Shown: in pieces, positions 1 to 7,610 of the stretch
Layout: the number at the start of each line of letters is the position of its first letter
How positions within the stretch are numbered: the first letter of the stretch is position 1
Source: Cellvibrionales bacterium UBA1969
GTDB taxonomy: Bacteria; Pseudomonadota; Gammaproteobacteria; Pseudomonadales; UBA7434
Direction: 5' to 3'
NCBI GenBank assembly: GCA_002339085.1
Contig: DDDX01000079.1
Coordinates: 1 to 13,755, forward strand
Length of the DNA: 13,755 nucleotides
Translations under genes and position numbers: made by a program
The notes under the pieces: model-generated
Databases searched by the model: none
What the model was told of the DNA's origin: nothing
Seen by the model: only the letters and a program-made list of their open reading frames with translations

Positions 1-350
1 TCAAAAGGCATAGTGTCGGGTATAGCCATCACTTGTTGCATAGGCGGTGAGACCAGTAACTCTTGCGCAAAAGCGCCAAACCCTGTCATAGCCAAAACAC
101 GCTGGCCGACAACAATATCACTAACAGCAGAACCCACTTCAATTACCTCGCCCGCACACTCGCTACCGGGTATAAAAGGCGGCTCTAGCTTCATCTGATA
201 AAGACCACGAGTAATCAAAACGTCGGGGAAGTTCAAACCTATGACATGATTTTTGATTCGTATTTGCTTGGCACCACAAGATAATGATGGCTGTGATTGG
301 AATACTAAACCATCTTCACCCGTCAAGGCTTCACAGACCCATGCTTTCAT
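1..350 (-). CDS. Zinc-type alcohol dehydrogenase-like / NADPH:quinone oxidoreductase (MDR family), N-terminal part
   Basis: Reading the minus strand from the ATG at 350 gives 116 uninterrupted residues that run off the window edge, so the gene is cut by the window and not shown to be broken. The protein begins MKAWVCEALTGEDGLVF. It carries the GroES-like fold signature of quinone oxidoreductases: a GLNFPDVLITRGLY stretch around residue 40, then PPFIPGSECAGEV, then VGQRVLAM. This is the MDR substrate-binding domain; the Rossmann NAD(P)H domain lies outside. The family reduces quinones, enones or enoyl-CoA esters with NADPH in the cytoplasm. The catalytic-zinc Cys/His pattern of true alcohol dehydrogenases is not seen at the GLNFPDVL site, which favours a zinc-free quinone-reductase subtype. 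A GGAGA Shine-Dalgarno lies 5 nt before the ATG. It follows the esterase gene on the same strand after 170 bp and probably has its own promoter. The exact substrate cannot be told. Confidence 0.88.
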   Translation of the reverse strand, partial: MKAWVCEALTGEDGLVFQSQPSLSCGAKQIRIKNHVIGLNFPDVLITRGLYQMKLEPPFIPGSECAGEVIEVGSAVSDIVVGQRVLAMTGFGAFAQELLVSPPMQQVMAIPDTMPF

Positions 351-417
351 GAGATTCTCCATTACAAGTGGATAAAAAAGGCAAACTGCTGTTAACTAAT
401 GGTGATAGAGCTTAGAT

Positions 418-432
418 AAGACTGCAAGTCTT
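418..432. promoter_or_regulatory. Short palindrome upstream of the oxidoreductase gene
   Basis: AAGACT-GCA-AGTCTT is a perfect 6-bp inverted repeat with a 3-nt centre. It lies 68 bp upstream of the ATG at 350, where an operator for a dimeric repressor would be expected. It is visible in the sequence, but its function is inference. No convincing -35/-10 pair could be assigned around it. Confidence 0.3.
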
Positions 433-468
433 GATGGATTACGTTTACATCATTAAACAGCATGCAAT

Positions 469-492
469 AAAAAATCATGCTATTTTAAGCAT
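469..492 (-). terminator. Weak candidate terminator after the esterase gene
   Basis: On the minus strand, 29 nt past the esterase stop, ATGCT-TAAAAT-AGCAT forms a 5-bp stem with a 6-nt loop. It is followed after two bases by six T residues (A469-A474 on the plus strand). The stem is short and AT-rich, so termination may be inefficient. A second overlapping inverted repeat, AGCATG/CATGCT (459-464 and 476-481), could compete with it. Confidence 0.3.
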
Positions 493-520
493 TCGCACGG
501 CATAGTAAGCATATATTTTT

Positions 521-2026
521 CTAGCCTGATTTAAGACGCATGACCCCAACACCCAATAGCGGTAAAGCAGTCAACACAATCCCTAAACCACCCATAGCTG
601 GCACATTGGTAGTTTCATTTTTAACGGACAAACCCGCATGCTGATCTTTAAGGAACGACCAAATGATTTGATACAAGCTAGCGCCCTGCAAATTAATCTG
701 ATGACCAACGCCCTCAACGATATGAAGTCGAACATCCCTATTTTCTTGACAATCGCTGTAAGTTGTTTCTTGTACCGTACGAGCGCCCCACGTTAATGTC
801 GTTGATACAGGCCCCGTTGAGCAATTAAAGTATCCCGCCCAATTCGCGACGCTAGCCTCAGCCGATAGAAAGTCACCCGCAAAGTTTGATCCACCGGCCG
901 GTGGAATAGTGGTATCGTCTTGTCCATTAACTTGAAAGACAGATAGTGGTCGCGGTGGCTGTATCGCACCAATATACGTTAATTGCTGGCTGACAATCGG
1001 AGCTATACCGCGGAAGTGGTTAGTCTCTTTGCCGAGTTTATTAATCATGCCAGCCCCATTCGAGGTGCCGATCCCGTAGACCTGGTTAAGATCTAAAAGG
1101 GTATCAACAGCAATAGCAGTCAGCATCATTTTAAAAAAAGCTACATCATCGGCAGGTGATTCATTATTGACATTCCATTTATTATTGTAACCATTCGGGA
1201 AAACACCAACAAATTCCTCGTCATCAATCATCTGTAAGATATCGCTTCGCAAGAAATTCGATCCTTGGCCACCCGAGCCATGAAAAAAGAACACTACTGG
1301 GTAGCTCGTTTTTGTGACCGTGCTTGGCAGCCTAACGGAAAAACTTCTCTCAATCGTCTCACTGTTTACCTGCTGGTCGATAGTATAATTCTGTAAAGGC
1401 GACGGAGGCTGAGGGCCTGCTTCGTCAAGTCGAATAGATAGTTCAAGCAACCTAAATTGAGAAGATACGCCACCTTCAATCTCGGGTGTAAGGTTAAAGT
1501 TATCCGCCCGCTCGCCAGACCAAGTATGACTGCTATCAATAATATTTTGATCTGTAATGATAGTGTTAGGTGCCCCACCTCTAAATAAATAAGCATTGCT
1601 ATTTATCGTCAATGTCGCGCGCTCATTAACGAATAAATTATTACTATTGGCTGCCTTTAATGAAACGATTGAAAAATCGACAGGATTATTAGCAGCATCT
1701 GTCAGCGCAAAATGAATATTTTCCCCGGTATTAATGGCCCATGAGCCTTGACCTTGTAAAGGCTCTTTAACACCAAGACCAAAATTAAATCGCTTAGCAA
1801 CACGATAACTACCCGGCGATGAATTAGCTGTAGAAGAACTTGTCACTAGGAGATTGTACTCAGCGCCATCATTAATCAACGTAAATACTAATGATGACTT
1901 ATTAAAGCTATTTTCCGCTGCATCATCTGGTGAAAAATTAAAATTGAGTATTTGTGCATTCATTGTGAGCGGAGATAATAGCCAAAAAAAACCAATGAAT
2001 AATTTGCACTGAGAGAGAAATTTCAT
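521..2026 (-). CDS. Secreted PHB-depolymerase-type esterase with C-terminal sorting-like tail
   Basis: This is a 501-residue exported alpha/beta hydrolase. Residues 1-24 form a signal peptide (hydrophobic 9-20, likely cut after MNA). Residues 25-205 form a probable beta-sandwich domain with the FGLGV...WAINTGE pattern seen in exosortase-dependent surface proteins. A proline-rich linker follows at about 205-212. The catalytic domain has an oxyanion HGSGG at 249-253, a nucleophile Ser322 in GTSNGAG, a probable Asp371 in GQDDTTIP and His442 in EGVGHQI, the order of the LpqC/PHB depolymerase family. C402 and C426 could form a disulfide. The end (475-501) is tripartite: VPAMGG, about 16 hydrophobic residues, then RLKSG, like PEP/IPTL-CTERM sorting signals. 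The likely role is hydrolysis of an ester polymer or feruloyl-type ester at the cell surface; the substrate is not determinable. An AGGA Shine-Dalgarno sits 6 nt before the ATG. The gene starts 157 bp after blh and has a candidate promoter of its own. Confidence 0.85.
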   Translation of the reverse strand: MKFLSQCKLFIGFFWLLSPLTMNAQILNFNFSPDDAAENSFNKSSLVFTLINDGAEYNLLVTSSSTANSSPGSYRVAKRFNFGLGVKEPLQGQGSWAINTGENIHFALTDAANNPVDFSIVSLKAANSNNLFVNERATLTINSNAYLFRGGAPNTIITDQNIIDSSHTWSGERADNFNLTPEIEGGVSSQFRLLELSIRLDEAGPQPPSPLQNYTIDQQVNSETIERSFSVRLPSTVTKTSYPVVFFFHGSGGQGSNFLRSDILQMIDDEEFVGVFPNGYNNKWNVNNESPADDVAFFKMMLTAIAVDTLLDLNQVYGIGTSNGAGMINKLGKETNHFRGIAPIVSQQLTYIGAIQPPRPLSVFQVNGQDDTTIPPAGGSNFAGDFLSAEASVANWAGYFNCSTGPVSTTLTWGARTVQETTYSDCQENRDVRLHIVEGVGHQINLQGASLYQIIWSFLKDQHAGLSVKNETTNVPAMGGLGIVLTALPLLGVGVMRLKSG

Positions 2027-2091
2027 TCAAATTCCTAATAATAAACTCATGCTCGTTTCAACTTTATTCAACACTCTTAGGTCTGATCATA

Positions 2092-2117
2092 TTATAGACA
2101 TCTCGATTAGTCTATAA
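2092..2117 (-). promoter_or_regulatory. Inverted repeat overlapping a TATAAT box before the esterase gene
   Basis: On the minus strand TTATAGAC and GTCTATAA form a perfect 8-bp inverted repeat with a 10-nt spacer. The right arm runs into a consensus -10 hexamer, TATAAT (2096 to 2091), about 65 nt before the esterase ATG. The -35 region is poor (CTTATA at 16 bp), which fits an activator-dependent or repressible promoter. A hairpin role in a read-through transcript from the blh operon is the alternative. Confidence 0.4.
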
Positions 2118-2183
2118 GGAAATGCCCACAAACAATTTATTGCAAATAAAAGAGGGTACTTCATGGAAAATAAGAGCTCAAAA

Positions 2184-3107
2184 TTATTCTGGGCTGGTAG
2201 CGCTTTGAAAATGCCAAGTCAACAACATGTGAGGGATCGTTAAAGCGAATAGGCCTATAAATATGACTCTAAGCCATTGCGTATCGACAGTTTGAAACGG
2301 TACTAACTCGAAAACTATCCCCATAAGTAATAATGTTATTAACATGGGTGGTACTATACGACACATCAATTGCGGCCATGATAAGTCAAATTCATCCTTA
2401 ATCGATAAGGTATGTAAGAGCGAATGCAAACTACAAAAATAGGCGATAAAAAATAATAACGGATCTAAGCAGAAGGCGCTAATACCTACTACAGCTATGA
2501 CCAACAAGCGACTAAACGATAATTCTTTAGGAGCATACAACGCAACTAAAATTGCTGATACGGCAATGCTTTGCATACTAACAACAATTATTGGTATTGC
2601 TTGGTCAGGTAAGAATAGTGCTTGAAAGTATTCCGCTATGGCATCAGCATGAAAACAAGCTGGGCAAGTCACCACTAGTGCCGCCAAACTCATCTGCATA
2701 AGTCTACCGCCAAAACCTTGCCAGTCATGGCGAAAATGTGACACCGCCATGACTAAAAATAAAATTAAAGCCGTACTAGGGAACACTAACCAAAAACTAA
2801 AAGCTACTCCAGCAACACAGGCATATAGCAAGTAACACCCAAATAGACGAAGCCAATAAGAGTGATTAAAGCCTGCTAATAAACCGCTCATCGATTCGCT
2901 TTGTTGGGTTAGGCGAGCAATCATCATTACATCAAGCGCCCCGTGTGGCATACCAACTAACGCGATAAAAATCACTAACAGAGGTATTTTATTAGCTAAG
3001 GATGCGTCATGCTCTAAAAAAAAAATTGCCGACAGTAAACAAAAGCCAGCAAATATTTTTATCATGACTGGAATGGCTTGATTGTCTAACACTTTGTCAT
3101 TTAACAT
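2184..3107 (-). CDS. blh: Beta-carotene 15,15'-dioxygenase (Brp/Blh family)
   Basis: Blh cleaves one beta-carotene with oxygen into two all-trans retinal molecules, the rhodopsin chromophore. The protein has 307 residues and is strongly hydrophobic with several membrane segments, as the family requires. The iron-ligand histidines fall in recognisable blocks: GMPHGALD (His55), VSHFRHDW (His124) and YFCSLHSLLH (His228 and His232). A conserved IPHMLL block lies near the C-terminus (His293). The second block reads SHFRHD where many homologues have HFG, a local variation. It is the last gene of the proteorhodopsin operon, 21 bp after crtY. No strong Shine-Dalgarno precedes the ATG (only a weak GAAG), so translation is probably modest. 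No clear hairpin terminator follows, so some read-through towards the esterase is possible. Family identity rests on motifs plus context. Confidence 0.93.
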   Translation of the reverse strand: MLNDKVLDNQAIPVMIKIFAGFCLLSAIFFLEHDASLANKIPLLVIFIALVGMPHGALDVMMIARLTQQSESMSGLLAGFNHSYWLRLFGCYLLYACVAGVAFSFWLVFPSTALILFLVMAVSHFRHDWQGFGGRLMQMSLAALVVTCPACFHADAIAEYFQALFLPDQAIPIIVVSMQSIAVSAILVALYAPKELSFSRLLVIAVVGISAFCLDPLLFFIAYFCSLHSLLHTLSIKDEFDLSWPQLMCRIVPPMLITLLLMGIVFELVPFQTVDTQWLRVIFIGLFALTIPHMLLTWHFQSATSPE

Positions 3108-3128
3108 TTGATTACTTCAGTTTTTTTC

Positions 3129-4259
3129 TTAAAAAAGCGCATTAAGAAACTGACGTTTTGGCATCGATTTAATTATAGCTAATAAATCCAGATAACTGGC
3201 TTGCTCAGTCATGAAGCGCGTGAATTGACCACTGTCTGTTTTTTCTAACAAGCGTAGAAATAATGCTGGTGCGACATCCATTTGCTCTGCCAACACACGC
3301 AAAAATATTTTATCCATCCATCGGTAGCGCTTCTTAATCGGCTGATAGTTAGGCCACGGTTTATTATTCATCATTGAGACGGCGACGACTTGCGCCCAGC
3401 GCTGTACTGAAACAAAAGCATAGCCCGTGGCTGCTCGCATGTGACCCCCAGTTATGCCCGCATAATGCCAGCAGTCTCTATCAACAGGTGATGCAGACGC
3501 TATCATCGGTAGTATGCCCTGCTCACTGCGCTGAATATTCACATCAATATTGCCATAACGCGATGATATCGCCTGCTCGGTATCTCGCCTTAAGTCCTCA
3601 GACAATAAAGGTCGCGGTGAAAAAAATGTTCGCTCAAATAAGGCTTCATGGGAAGATAGCGGTAACACATAGTCAAATTGTAATACGCCGTCATGGCATT
3701 CTAAGTTATGCATCAGTTCAACACTACTAGGGTCAAATAAAGCTTGGTCAGCCTCAAGCCACAGACCTGCAAAGCACTGATAAAGCCCCTTCTCAGATGA
3801 GTCTGATTGATAGCGTGTATCAAGGCAATGCTGTGCCACAATATCATAATCATGACTGCGAACTCTTACCCCGCCAGCTTGCTTTTGAGCATCAATAACT
3901 GATTGACCAGCAAAAAAGGAAACATTTTCATTTTGCTCAATAAGCGTCAATGCAAAATGGTAAAAGTCTTCCGCTAGAATACAGCAATAATCATTTCTTC
4001 CGTTGATACTTGACTGGGCGACTTCACGGCCGTTATGGCTTACGCTCCATCGCGACCACTGCTTTCGAATTAATGATTGCAAATAACGGGGCACTGAACC
4101 CTTACCCCAAAAACACCATGTCTTGTCAACATTGGAAGCAACTAATTGCTCGAGTATAATAATCTTGCCTCGATAGCCTCGCAACAGCAAGGCGGTAACC
4201 AATGACAGCGAGGCCATGCCGCCGCCAAGAGCCACAATATCGGCAGACTCGTGCTTCAT
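3129..4259 (-). CDS. crtY: Lycopene beta-cyclase (CrtY)
   Basis: This enzyme cyclises both ends of lycopene to give beta-carotene, with no net redox change although it needs bound reduced flavin. The protein has 376 residues, normal for bacterial CrtY. An N-terminal dinucleotide-binding motif, DIVALGGGMASLS (about 7-19), is followed by KTWCFWG (46-52), the CrtY version of the tWsF block. Further on come FDYVLPLSSHEALFE around 195-209 and the C-terminal HYAGITGGHMRAATGYAF region (about 265-282), matching the family's AGxxHPxTGYS block. Its ATG overlaps the crtB stop in an ATGA arrangement (4256-4259), so the two are translationally coupled. In the pathway it links CrtI to Blh, the next gene. 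The sequence is divergent in places, but context makes the assignment firm. Confidence 0.92.
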   Translation of the reverse strand: MKHESADIVALGGGMASLSLVTALLLRGYRGKIIILEQLVASNVDKTWCFWGKGSVPRYLQSLIRKQWSRWSVSHNGREVAQSSINGRNDYCCILAEDFYHFALTLIEQNENVSFFAGQSVIDAQKQAGGVRVRSHDYDIVAQHCLDTRYQSDSSEKGLYQCFAGLWLEADQALFDPSSVELMHNLECHDGVLQFDYVLPLSSHEALFERTFFSPRPLLSEDLRRDTEQAISSRYGNIDVNIQRSEQGILPMIASASPVDRDCWHYAGITGGHMRAATGYAFVSVQRWAQVVAVSMMNNKPWPNYQPIKKRYRWMDKIFLRVLAEQMDVAPALFLRLLEKTDSGQFTRFMTEQASYLDLLAIIKSMPKRQFLNALF

Positions 4260-5167
4260 AAGCCACTCTTATCGAGCGCGATATAATCTTCTAAACCGTG
4301 ATGCAGCGCTGGTTGGTGCCTGTCCTTAGAGGGCAAATTGAGCAAGGATAAACCCGCAGAAACGGCTAATCCAACCTTAGTAAACAGCGGCACAAAGACC
4401 CGCCCCTGCCAATAGCAATAATCACGGCGACGAATTTTTTTGCCAATATGTCGATATACTTTAGAGGCAATGGCAATCGCTAAACGCGAACGCAGAGGTA
4501 AAAAATGAAAACCTACTTGACCACTGGCGTAGTAATGGTCAGCTAGATCCAGTAATCGCTTAATTGCCAGCTTCACTTTTTCCTGTGTCTCTGATTCATT
4601 GGCAATAATTTCAGTCGGCGTGCAATTACACCACTCTACGGGCAAATAACAACGATCCAAGTGAGCGTCTTCGAAGATATCGCGGGCAATATTAGTTAGT
4701 TGCATGGCTATACCTAAATCGACTGCAAAGGGATGACCGCCATCACTTGCCCTAATAATAGGACACATCATTAAACCCACGACACCCGCAACTTGATAAG
4801 CGTAACGAATCAAATCAGCCTGTTGCTCAATCGTGAAGGGTTTAGTATCCGCAAGCACACCATCGATAAGCGCGTTCGGCCACGAAATGGGCAGCTGTAA
4901 TTCAGCTTGTAAGCGCTTAAAGTCGTTCAACATCGGGTTATCGCTTGTATCATTTATAGCAAGCTGCTGCTTAAGCAAATGAAGCTCTTTATAAGCAGTA
5001 AAGGCACAATCACTTTCATCGGCTATATCATCAATACAACGGCAAAAGTGGTAAAGACGCGCTGCCTGCTGGAGCTGCAGGCGACTTAAGAAGGCGCCTG
5101 CAAAACGAAATGATTTACCATAAATAGCAAGGGTCTTGATGGCTTGGGTGCTAGCAAGGTCCGGCAA
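4256..5167 (-). CDS. crtB: Phytoene synthase (CrtB), TTG start
   Basis: CrtB condenses two geranylgeranyl diphosphates head to head to give 15-cis-phytoene. Both Asp-rich magnesium sites are present: CRCIDDIADE (Asp46, Asp47, Asp50) and NIARDIFEDA (Asp163, Asp167). The open frame extends to a GTG at 5317, but that start would put 68 bp inside crtI and give an N-terminus unlike the family. I chose the TTG at 5167 because AAAGGAT (5174-5180) lies 6 nt upstream. The protein then has 303 residues and begins shortly before the conserved GKSFRFA block, as in known CrtB proteins. This leaves 82 bp after crtI. A GTG at 5239 lacks a Shine-Dalgarno and is less likely. The rare TTG start would lower expression. 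The gene ends in a 4-bp overlap with crtY. Confidence 0.9.
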   Translation of the reverse strand: MPDLASTQAIKTLAIYGKSFRFAGAFLSRLQLQQAARLYHFCRCIDDIADESDCAFTAYKELHLLKQQLAINDTSDNPMLNDFKRLQAELQLPISWPNALIDGVLADTKPFTIEQQADLIRYAYQVAGVVGLMMCPIIRASDGGHPFAVDLGIAMQLTNIARDIFEDAHLDRCYLPVEWCNCTPTEIIANESETQEKVKLAIKRLLDLADHYYASGQVGFHFLPLRSRLAIAIASKVYRHIGKKIRRRDYCYWQGRVFVPLFTKVGLAVSAGLSLLNLPSKDRHQPALHHGLEDYIALDKSGL

Positions 5168-5173
5168 AATTTT

Positions 5174-5180
5174 ATCCTTT
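5174..5180 (-). promoter_or_regulatory. Shine-Dalgarno deciding the crtB start
   Basis: AAAGGAT on the minus strand sits 6 nt before the TTG at 5167. It is the only good ribosome-binding site between the crtI stop and the first conserved CrtB residues, so it points to TTG and not the upstream GTG codons. Confidence 0.65.
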
Positions 5181-5249
5181 AATAACAGAATATTTACTGA
5201 TAATACCGTTATATGCGCCTTTGAAACAACAGCAAAAACCACAGAAAAG

Positions 5250-6722
5250 CTAGTCGGCCGAGGGTACCAAATGATCGAGCACTTTGGCCGATGATAAAAC
5301 ACCTGGCAAACCGGCACCAGGGTGCGTACCGGCGCCGACTAGGTATAAATTATCGAGACCCTCGCCTTGGTTATGGTAGCGAAACCAAGCAGACTGACGC
5401 AGAATAGGGGCAATTGAAAAACCCGCTCCTGCCGTGCTGAGATAATCTTGCTGGAATTCTTTTGGGGTCATATCAAATTGCTCAATAACACTGTCTCTTA
5501 AACCAGGCATGATCGTTTGATCAAGAGCAGTTAAAATCTTATCTCGATAGCTGTCTCGAATCTCATCCCATTTAAGGCCCGAGTGTAAGTTGGGTACGGG
5601 CGATAAGACATAAAAACAGTCACAATCATCGGGCGCCATTGAAGGATCAGTGGCTGAGGGCCGATGCAAATAAAGGGAGAAGTCATCAGCTAAAACTTTT
5701 TTATTAAAAATATCATCCAGCAAGGCTCGATAACGCTTGCCAAGCCAAATAGTGTGATGAGGTACGTCGTGGAATTTTTTATTGGTACCAAAATAGAGTA
5801 CATAAAGACCCATCGATAATTTAGCATGACGGGTCTTTAATCGAGTTAGTAAGGGTTGACGTTGCTTTTCAATCACCTTATCGTACAAGTAAGTCGGGTC
5901 CATATTAGAAACTACCTTACCACATTCAAGCACCTCACCGTCAGCTAAACGGACACTCTGAATACGCTTACCCTCTAATACAAACGATTCTGCCGTAGTG
6001 TTTAATCGTATTTCTATTCCCTGCTCGGTCATTAATTGCTGCAATCCTTTAACCACCTGGCCAGTACCACCCATGGCATAGTGAATCCCCCATTTTCTTT
6101 CAAGAAAATGAATCAAGTTGTAAATACTGGTCGTGTCAAAAGGATTACCCCCGACTAATAGGGGCTGAATGGTAAAGGCTTGTCGCAACTTGTCGTGTTT
6201 TAAATGCTGACTAACTAATTGATAAACACTTCGATAACATCTTAACCTAGCCAGATGCGGAATCTGCTTGATCATAGTGAAAACTGAATGGAAAGGCTTA
6301 TCAGCTAAACCGGTAAAACCAACGTCAAAAATTTTCTCCGAGACCGCTAGCAATTTTTTATAACCGGCCACATCTTTAGGAGAAATCTTTTCTATTTCTT
6401 TAAGCGTATCCTCAAGGGTGCCCCCATAGTCAAAAACACTGCCATCTGGGTAGGTAAAGCGATACCAAGGCTCAACGGGAACGAATTGAATATAGTCTGC
6501 TAGATCTTTATCAAACAGATCAAATAATTCGTTGAATAAATATGGCGCAGTGATTACAGTCGGGCCAGCATCAAAGGTAAAGCCATTGCGTTTAAATACT
6601 TGAGCGCGGCCGCCTAATTCGCTACAACGATCAATTAAGGTTACTTGATAGCCTTTGGCTCGCATGCGAAGCGCGGCCGCGATGCCGCCAAACCCACCGC
6701 CAATAACAACTACTTTTGACAT
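5250..6722 (-). CDS. crtI: Phytoene desaturase (CrtI type)
   Basis: CrtI performs the stepwise desaturation and isomerisation of phytoene to all-trans lycopene using FAD. The protein has 490 residues, standard for the family. The N-terminus has the FAD-binding VVVIGGGFGGIAAA (5-18), then LGGRAQVF and GFTFDAGPTVI blocks. The carboxy end has the hallmark LVGAGTHPGAGLPGV (about 461-475). Nothing is missing from the catalytic framework. The closeness of all blocks to the lycopene-forming bacterial CrtI group, and the lycopene cyclase next door, suggest a four-step desaturase; neurosporene-forming variants cannot be excluded from sequence alone. AAAGG, which overlaps the last codons of crtE, lies 8 nt before the ATG, and only 4 bp separate the genes, so the two are probably coupled. 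It acts at the inner membrane surface. Confidence 0.96.
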   Translation of the reverse strand: MSKVVVIGGGFGGIAAALRMRAKGYQVTLIDRCSELGGRAQVFKRNGFTFDAGPTVITAPYLFNELFDLFDKDLADYIQFVPVEPWYRFTYPDGSVFDYGGTLEDTLKEIEKISPKDVAGYKKLLAVSEKIFDVGFTGLADKPFHSVFTMIKQIPHLARLRCYRSVYQLVSQHLKHDKLRQAFTIQPLLVGGNPFDTTSIYNLIHFLERKWGIHYAMGGTGQVVKGLQQLMTEQGIEIRLNTTAESFVLEGKRIQSVRLADGEVLECGKVVSNMDPTYLYDKVIEKQRQPLLTRLKTRHAKLSMGLYVLYFGTNKKFHDVPHHTIWLGKRYRALLDDIFNKKVLADDFSLYLHRPSATDPSMAPDDCDCFYVLSPVPNLHSGLKWDEIRDSYRDKILTALDQTIMPGLRDSVIEQFDMTPKEFQQDYLSTAGAGFSIAPILRQSAWFRYHNQGEGLDNLYLVGAGTHPGAGLPGVLSSAKVLDHLVPSAD

Positions 6723-6726
6723 GAAA

Positions 6727-7602
6727 CTAGCCTTTAGATATTCGGTCTAACTTGATAGAGAGTTGCTCGATACCTGGGGTTAAAATACCTTCGGCAATTG
6801 CCGGTAGACGCGCTTCATTCGTTTTACACTGACGAATCAAGTAACGAGCTTTTTCGCGCGCCATCGACTCTGCATCTTGAACAGTCATAGATTGAGCCAA
6901 CAAGCTTACATAATTGCTGCGATTTACCTTTTCATCAATGATTCGATCTTCAAGGTCATCAATAATTTGATAGGCTAAAGCAAAATGCGTTACTGCCTTT
7001 TTAACTAGTTCAGCAGGGTAAGCGACACCCGAATATGTAAGAGGTAATTCAAAGCATAAAAGTAATAATGGGATGGTTTTCTGGATAACGCTTTGACAGT
7101 AATTGTCGCTGTCTAAACAACTCCATGCTTGATGATCAACATCTAAGCATTGTCCATAAATCGTTTTTTCTATTGATTGTGAGAGCAATTGAATACACTC
7201 ACCAATTTTATCGAGCTCAGTTAGCTGCGAACACTGCAGGAAAGCTCTTGCAATGAGGAGATCACCACAACAAACAGCTGTCTCATTGCCAAATTTAGCC
7301 CATACAGCACTGTCGCCTCTTCGAACTTGGTCTTTATCCATGAGGTCATCATGAACAAGTGAAGCGTTATGCAGTAATTCAATGCTGGCAGCAATTTTGA
7401 TTGCGTCAGATGCTAGAATTTTGAGTTTTTTGGAAAAAGTAAGTGCTAATGACGATCGAGAACGATTTCCGCCTGAGGCAAGATGGTAATGAGCTGCAAG
7501 AAAAGCGCTGCTTTTGTCGGCATCATAGCCGGCTTCAAGCAACGCATTCTCAAGCAGATCTTCTTCTTTTTCTCCCGTAAGGGGAGCAAGAACACCTAAC
7601 AT
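6727..7602 (-). CDS. crtE: Geranylgeranyl diphosphate synthase (polyprenyl synthetase, CrtE)
   Basis: CrtE elongates prenyl diphosphates with isopentenyl diphosphate to C20 GGPP, the first committed step for the carotenoid genes that follow. The protein has 291 residues. The first Asp-rich motif is HDDLMD (Asp85, Asp86, Asp89) followed by RRG; the second is IIDDLED (Asp215, Asp216, Asp219). The usual GGKRxRP block is replaced by a divergent ASGGNRSRSSL around residues 42-52, seen here directly. This may mark a CrtE subgroup associated with proteorhodopsin clusters. Chain length is inferred from the neighbouring crtB, since the sequence itself does not prove C20 over C15. The ATG lies 8 nt after the proteorhodopsin stop and has no recognisable Shine-Dalgarno, so ribosomes terminating on the rhodopsin message probably reinitiate here. 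Confidence 0.93.
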   Translation of the reverse strand: MLGVLAPLTGEKEEDLLENALLEAGYDADKSSAFLAAHYHLASGGNRSRSSLALTFSKKLKILASDAIKIAASIELLHNASLVHDDLMDKDQVRRGDSAVWAKFGNETAVCCGDLLIARAFLQCSQLTELDKIGECIQLLSQSIEKTIYGQCLDVDHQAWSCLDSDNYCQSVIQKTIPLLLLCFELPLTYSGVAYPAELVKKAVTHFALAYQIIDDLEDRIIDEKVNRSNYVSLLAQSMTVQDAESMAREKARYLIRQCKTNEARLPAIAEGILTPGIEQLSIKLDRISKG

Positions 7603-7610
7603 TAAATATG

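Noticed and set aside
13..198. Plus-strand open frame of 61 codons
   Set aside because: It is antisense to the well-supported oxidoreductase frame and its translation shows no family pattern or Shine-Dalgarno.
1366..1596. Minus-strand 76-codon frame inside the esterase gene
   Set aside because: Out-of-frame shadow of the esterase, whose domain pattern is continuous across this interval.
3374..3730. Plus-strand 118-codon open frame inside crtY
   Set aside because: Antisense to conserved CrtY blocks; composition is unlike a protein-coding frame and it has no ribosome-binding site.
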